Positions 42,374 through 43,844 of a stretch of DNA of 43,844 nucleotides are shown here, in pieces; position 1 is the first letter of the stretch; every line of letters starts with the position of its first letter. Below the pieces are notes generated by a model. That model saw only the letters and a program-made list of their open reading frames with translations. It was not told where the DNA came from and made no database searches. The DNA is from Pseudomonadota bacterium (GTDB lineage: Bacteria > Desulfobacterota > Desulfovibrionia > Desulfovibrionales > Desulfovibrionaceae), in NCBI GenBank assembly GCA_023438245.1, contig JAEXRD010000022.1:1-43844 (forward strand). The letters run 5' to 3'. A program made the position numbers and the translations under genes.

Positions 42374-43528
42374 ATGACCGACACCACAGCCAGCCAGTAT
42401 TTCGCCCAGGTCGCCGACGACTGGGACACCATGCGCGCCTCGTTCTTCTCCGAGGCCCTGCGCGAGGCCGCCCTCGAACTGGCCGACATCCGGCCGGGCG
42501 CCTGCGCACACCTCACCGCCGTGGACCTGGGCGCGGGCACGGGCTTCCTCACCGAGGCGCTGCTGGCCGCCGGGGCCAAGGTCTTCGCCGTGGACGCCTC
42601 CCCGGAGATGCTCGCGCGGCTCACCGCCAAGTTCGCCCAGGCCAGCGCGGCGGGCCGCCTCACCGTGCTCACCGGCGGCGCCGAGCGCCTGCCCCTGCCC
42701 GACGCCTCGGTGGACCGCGTGCTGGCCAACATGCTGCTGCACCACGCCGAGGACCCGGCCCTGGCCATCCGCGAAATGGCGCGCATCCTCCGGCCCGGCG
42801 GCAGGCTGGTCATCACCGACCTGGACCGCCACGCCCACGAGTTTCTGCTCACCGAGCACCACGACCGCTGGCCCGGCTTCGACCGCGCCGACGTGGCCTC
42901 CTGGCTGGCCGCGGCGGGGCTTTCCGACGCGCGCATCGACTGCGCCGGGCAGAAGTGCTGCGCCGAGGCGGCCAGCAGCAGCGATTCCGCCTGCGTGAAC
43001 ATCTTCGCCGCGCACGGCACCCGCCCGCTGTGCGCCGCGGACATCGAGGACGCCGCCCCCGGGGCCGTGGGCGCGCGCGCGCGGTCCTTCTTCGAGCAGG
43101 GCGACGAGAGCGGCGGACCGCTCCTCTGCGCGGAATCCGTGCTGCGCGGCGTGGCCGAGGCCCTGGGCGTGCACACGCCCCCGTTCACCGCGCTCGTGCC
43201 GCGCATCGCCTCGGGCCTGTGCAGCGGCGTGGCGCGCACCTGCGGCACCTGCGGGGCCTACAACGGCGGCATCCTGGCCCTGGGCCTGGCCCTGGGCCGC
43301 GACCACGGGCGCGACTCCCTGGACCCGGTCTACGCCGCCGTGCAGGACTTCACGGAGTGGTTCCAGGAGGAGCACCCCAGCATCAACTGCCACGCGCTCA
43401 CCGGCTGCGACTTCGCCACGCCCGAAGGCCAGGCGCGCTTCCGCGAGGGCGGAATCAAGCACTCCGTGTGCCTGCCGCTCGTGGCCGCCGCCGCCGCCCG
43501 GGTGGTGCGCATCCTTCAGGAACAGTAA
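42374..43528 (+). CDS. SAM-dependent methyltransferase fused to a C_GCAxxG_C_C-type domain
   Basis: A 384-aa two-domain protein. Residues about 10-215 are a class I methyltransferase: YFAQVADDWDTMR start, TAVDLGAGTGFLTEALL for SAM, VFAVDASPEML, DRVLANMLLHHAEDP and ILRPGGRLVITDL. Its substrate is unknown; the part CAGQKCCAEAASSSDSACVNIF with three Cys is odd. From about residue 245, LLCAESVLRGVAEALG, IASGLCSGVARTCGTCGAYNGG, CHALTGCDF and HSVCLPLV repeat the Cys pattern of C_GCAxxG_C_C proteins, seen in redox or metal-handling neighbourhoods. The ATG is preceded by AGGGGGAT. It starts after the rpmB terminator and is followed by pabB. Confidence 0.85.
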   Translation: MTDTTASQYFAQVADDWDTMRASFFSEALREAALELADIRPGACAHLTAVDLGAGTGFLTEALLAAGAKVFAVDASPEMLARLTAKFAQASAAGRLTVLTGGAERLPLPDASVDRVLANMLLHHAEDPALAIREMARILRPGGRLVITDLDRHAHEFLLTEHHDRWPGFDRADVASWLAAAGLSDARIDCAGQKCCAEAASSSDSACVNIFAAHGTRPLCAADIEDAAPGAVGARARSFFEQGDESGGPLLCAESVLRGVAEALGVHTPPFTALVPRIASGLCSGVARTCGTCGAYNGGILALGLALGRDHGRDSLDPVYAAVQDFTEWFQEEHPSINCHALTGCDFATPEGQARFREGGIKHSVCLPLVAAAAARVVRILQEQ

Positions 43529-43545
43529 GGCGTTCGGCCCGGTTC

Positions 43546-43844
43546 ATGACCGTTACGGCGATCTTCCTCGACGCGCGTGTGGGCGACCACTCGGGGCCCG
43601 GCCAGGATGGCGGCCAGGCCCTCAGCCAAAGCGGCGGCTGGGGCCGGAGCCTCTGTTTCGGCCAGCCCGAAGCCGAGCGCCGCGCCCACACCCTGCCCGA
43701 CATTCCCGGCCTGCTGCACTGGGCCGAGGCGCAGGCGCGCGCCGGGCGCTGGGTGGCGCTGGCCCTGGCCTACGAGGCGGCCCCGGCCTTCGACCCGGCC
43801 CTGGAGGCCCACCCGCCCGCGCCCGGCCTGCCCCTGGCCTGGGC
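43546..43844 (+). CDS. pabB: Aminodeoxychorismate synthase component I-like, N-terminal part (cut by window edge)
   Basis: An open frame from the ATG at 43546 to the end of the window, 99 complete codons. It begins MTVTAIFLDARVG and contains LPDIPGLLHWAEAQARAGRW and VALALAYEAAPAFDPAL, which match the N-terminus of PabB/TrpE-type chorismate enzymes (G-x-W-x-A-x-x-LAYEAAPAFD). It would make aminodeoxychorismate for folate. The catalytic domain lies outside the window, so the call rests on this one motif. It follows the fusion gene by 17 nt. Confidence 0.7.
   Translation, partial: MTVTAIFLDARVGDHSGPGQDGGQALSQSGGWGRSLCFGQPEAERRAHTLPDIPGLLHWAEAQARAGRWVALALAYEAAPAFDPALEAHPPAPGLPLAW

Overview
The window is a high-GC, tightly packed bacterial chromosome segment. 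The gene order rpmB / yceD-rpmF-plsX-fabH-fabG-acpP-fabF-glyA-comEB-ribD-ribE, the truncated MetH, and the two-component and chemotaxis style point to a Desulfovibrionales-type sulfate reducer (Desulfobacterota). This placement rests on remembered gene order and protein style, not on a search. I see no rRNA, tRNA, insertion sequence, phage or CRISPR array. It reads as core genome with a few unusual accessory genes.

Layout. 1-4.9 kb: a long-chain acyl-CoA ligase (fadD, minus) faces a plus-strand cluster of a winged-helix/Rossmann putative regulator, a NeuB-type nonulosonate synthase and a CheV-type coupling protein. A good sigma-54 promoter match precedes that cluster. 4.9-10 kb: a response regulator with a decayed HD-GYP domain meets, tail to tail, a 1.26-kaa multi-PAS hybrid histidine kinase; the two genes share a CTAG at their stops. 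10.1-12.8 kb: a PP-loop ATPase of probable tRNA-thiolation type, a DJ-1/PfpI protein with a histone-H1-like Lys/Ala tail, and a free histone-H1-like protein whose leader is nearly copied in front of the DJ-1 gene. 12.9-20.3 kb (minus): rpoH, an HD-domain protein, a TPR lipoprotein, a LolB-like lipoprotein, a small coiled-coil protein, rpiB and tkt, several of them joined by start/stop overlaps. 20.4-25.8 kb (plus): metH, then a thioredoxin-like lipoprotein, a GNAT (possibly short N-acetylglutamate synthase), hpt and a zinc-ribbon membrane protein, closed by a strong terminator.

25.85-32.8 kb: N-carbamoylputrescine amidase (plus), a secreted caspase-like/TPR protein, a GNAT, a family 9 heptosyltransferase, a 79-aa orphan (plus), glpX, uspA and a small lipoprotein. 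32.8-41.8 kb (minus): one long cluster that makes riboflavin (ribD, ribE), dUMP precursor (comEB), one-carbon units (glyA), fatty acids and the acyl-phosphate for phospholipid (fabF, acpP, fabG, fabH, plsX), L32 and YceD. 41.85-43.84 kb (plus): rpmB, a methyltransferase fused to a C_GCAxxG_C_C-type redox domain, and the start of a pabB-like gene cut by the window edge.

Genes that work together: metH and glyA share the folate one-carbon pool, and pabB would feed folate synthesis. tkt, rpiB and glpX serve the non-oxidative pentose phosphate pathway and gluconeogenesis. The fab genes, plsX and fadD handle acyl chains. Many putative promoters share a local pattern, TTGC followed by exactly or nearly 17 nt after the hexamer and then TAC(A), which differs from the textbook hexamers and helps locate transcription starts. 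The most unusual items are the sigma-54-linked putative sugar-sensor/NeuB/CheV cluster, the H1-tail/DJ-1 fusion with its duplicated leader, the inactive HD-GYP regulator, and the methyltransferase/C_GCAxxG_C_C fusion.
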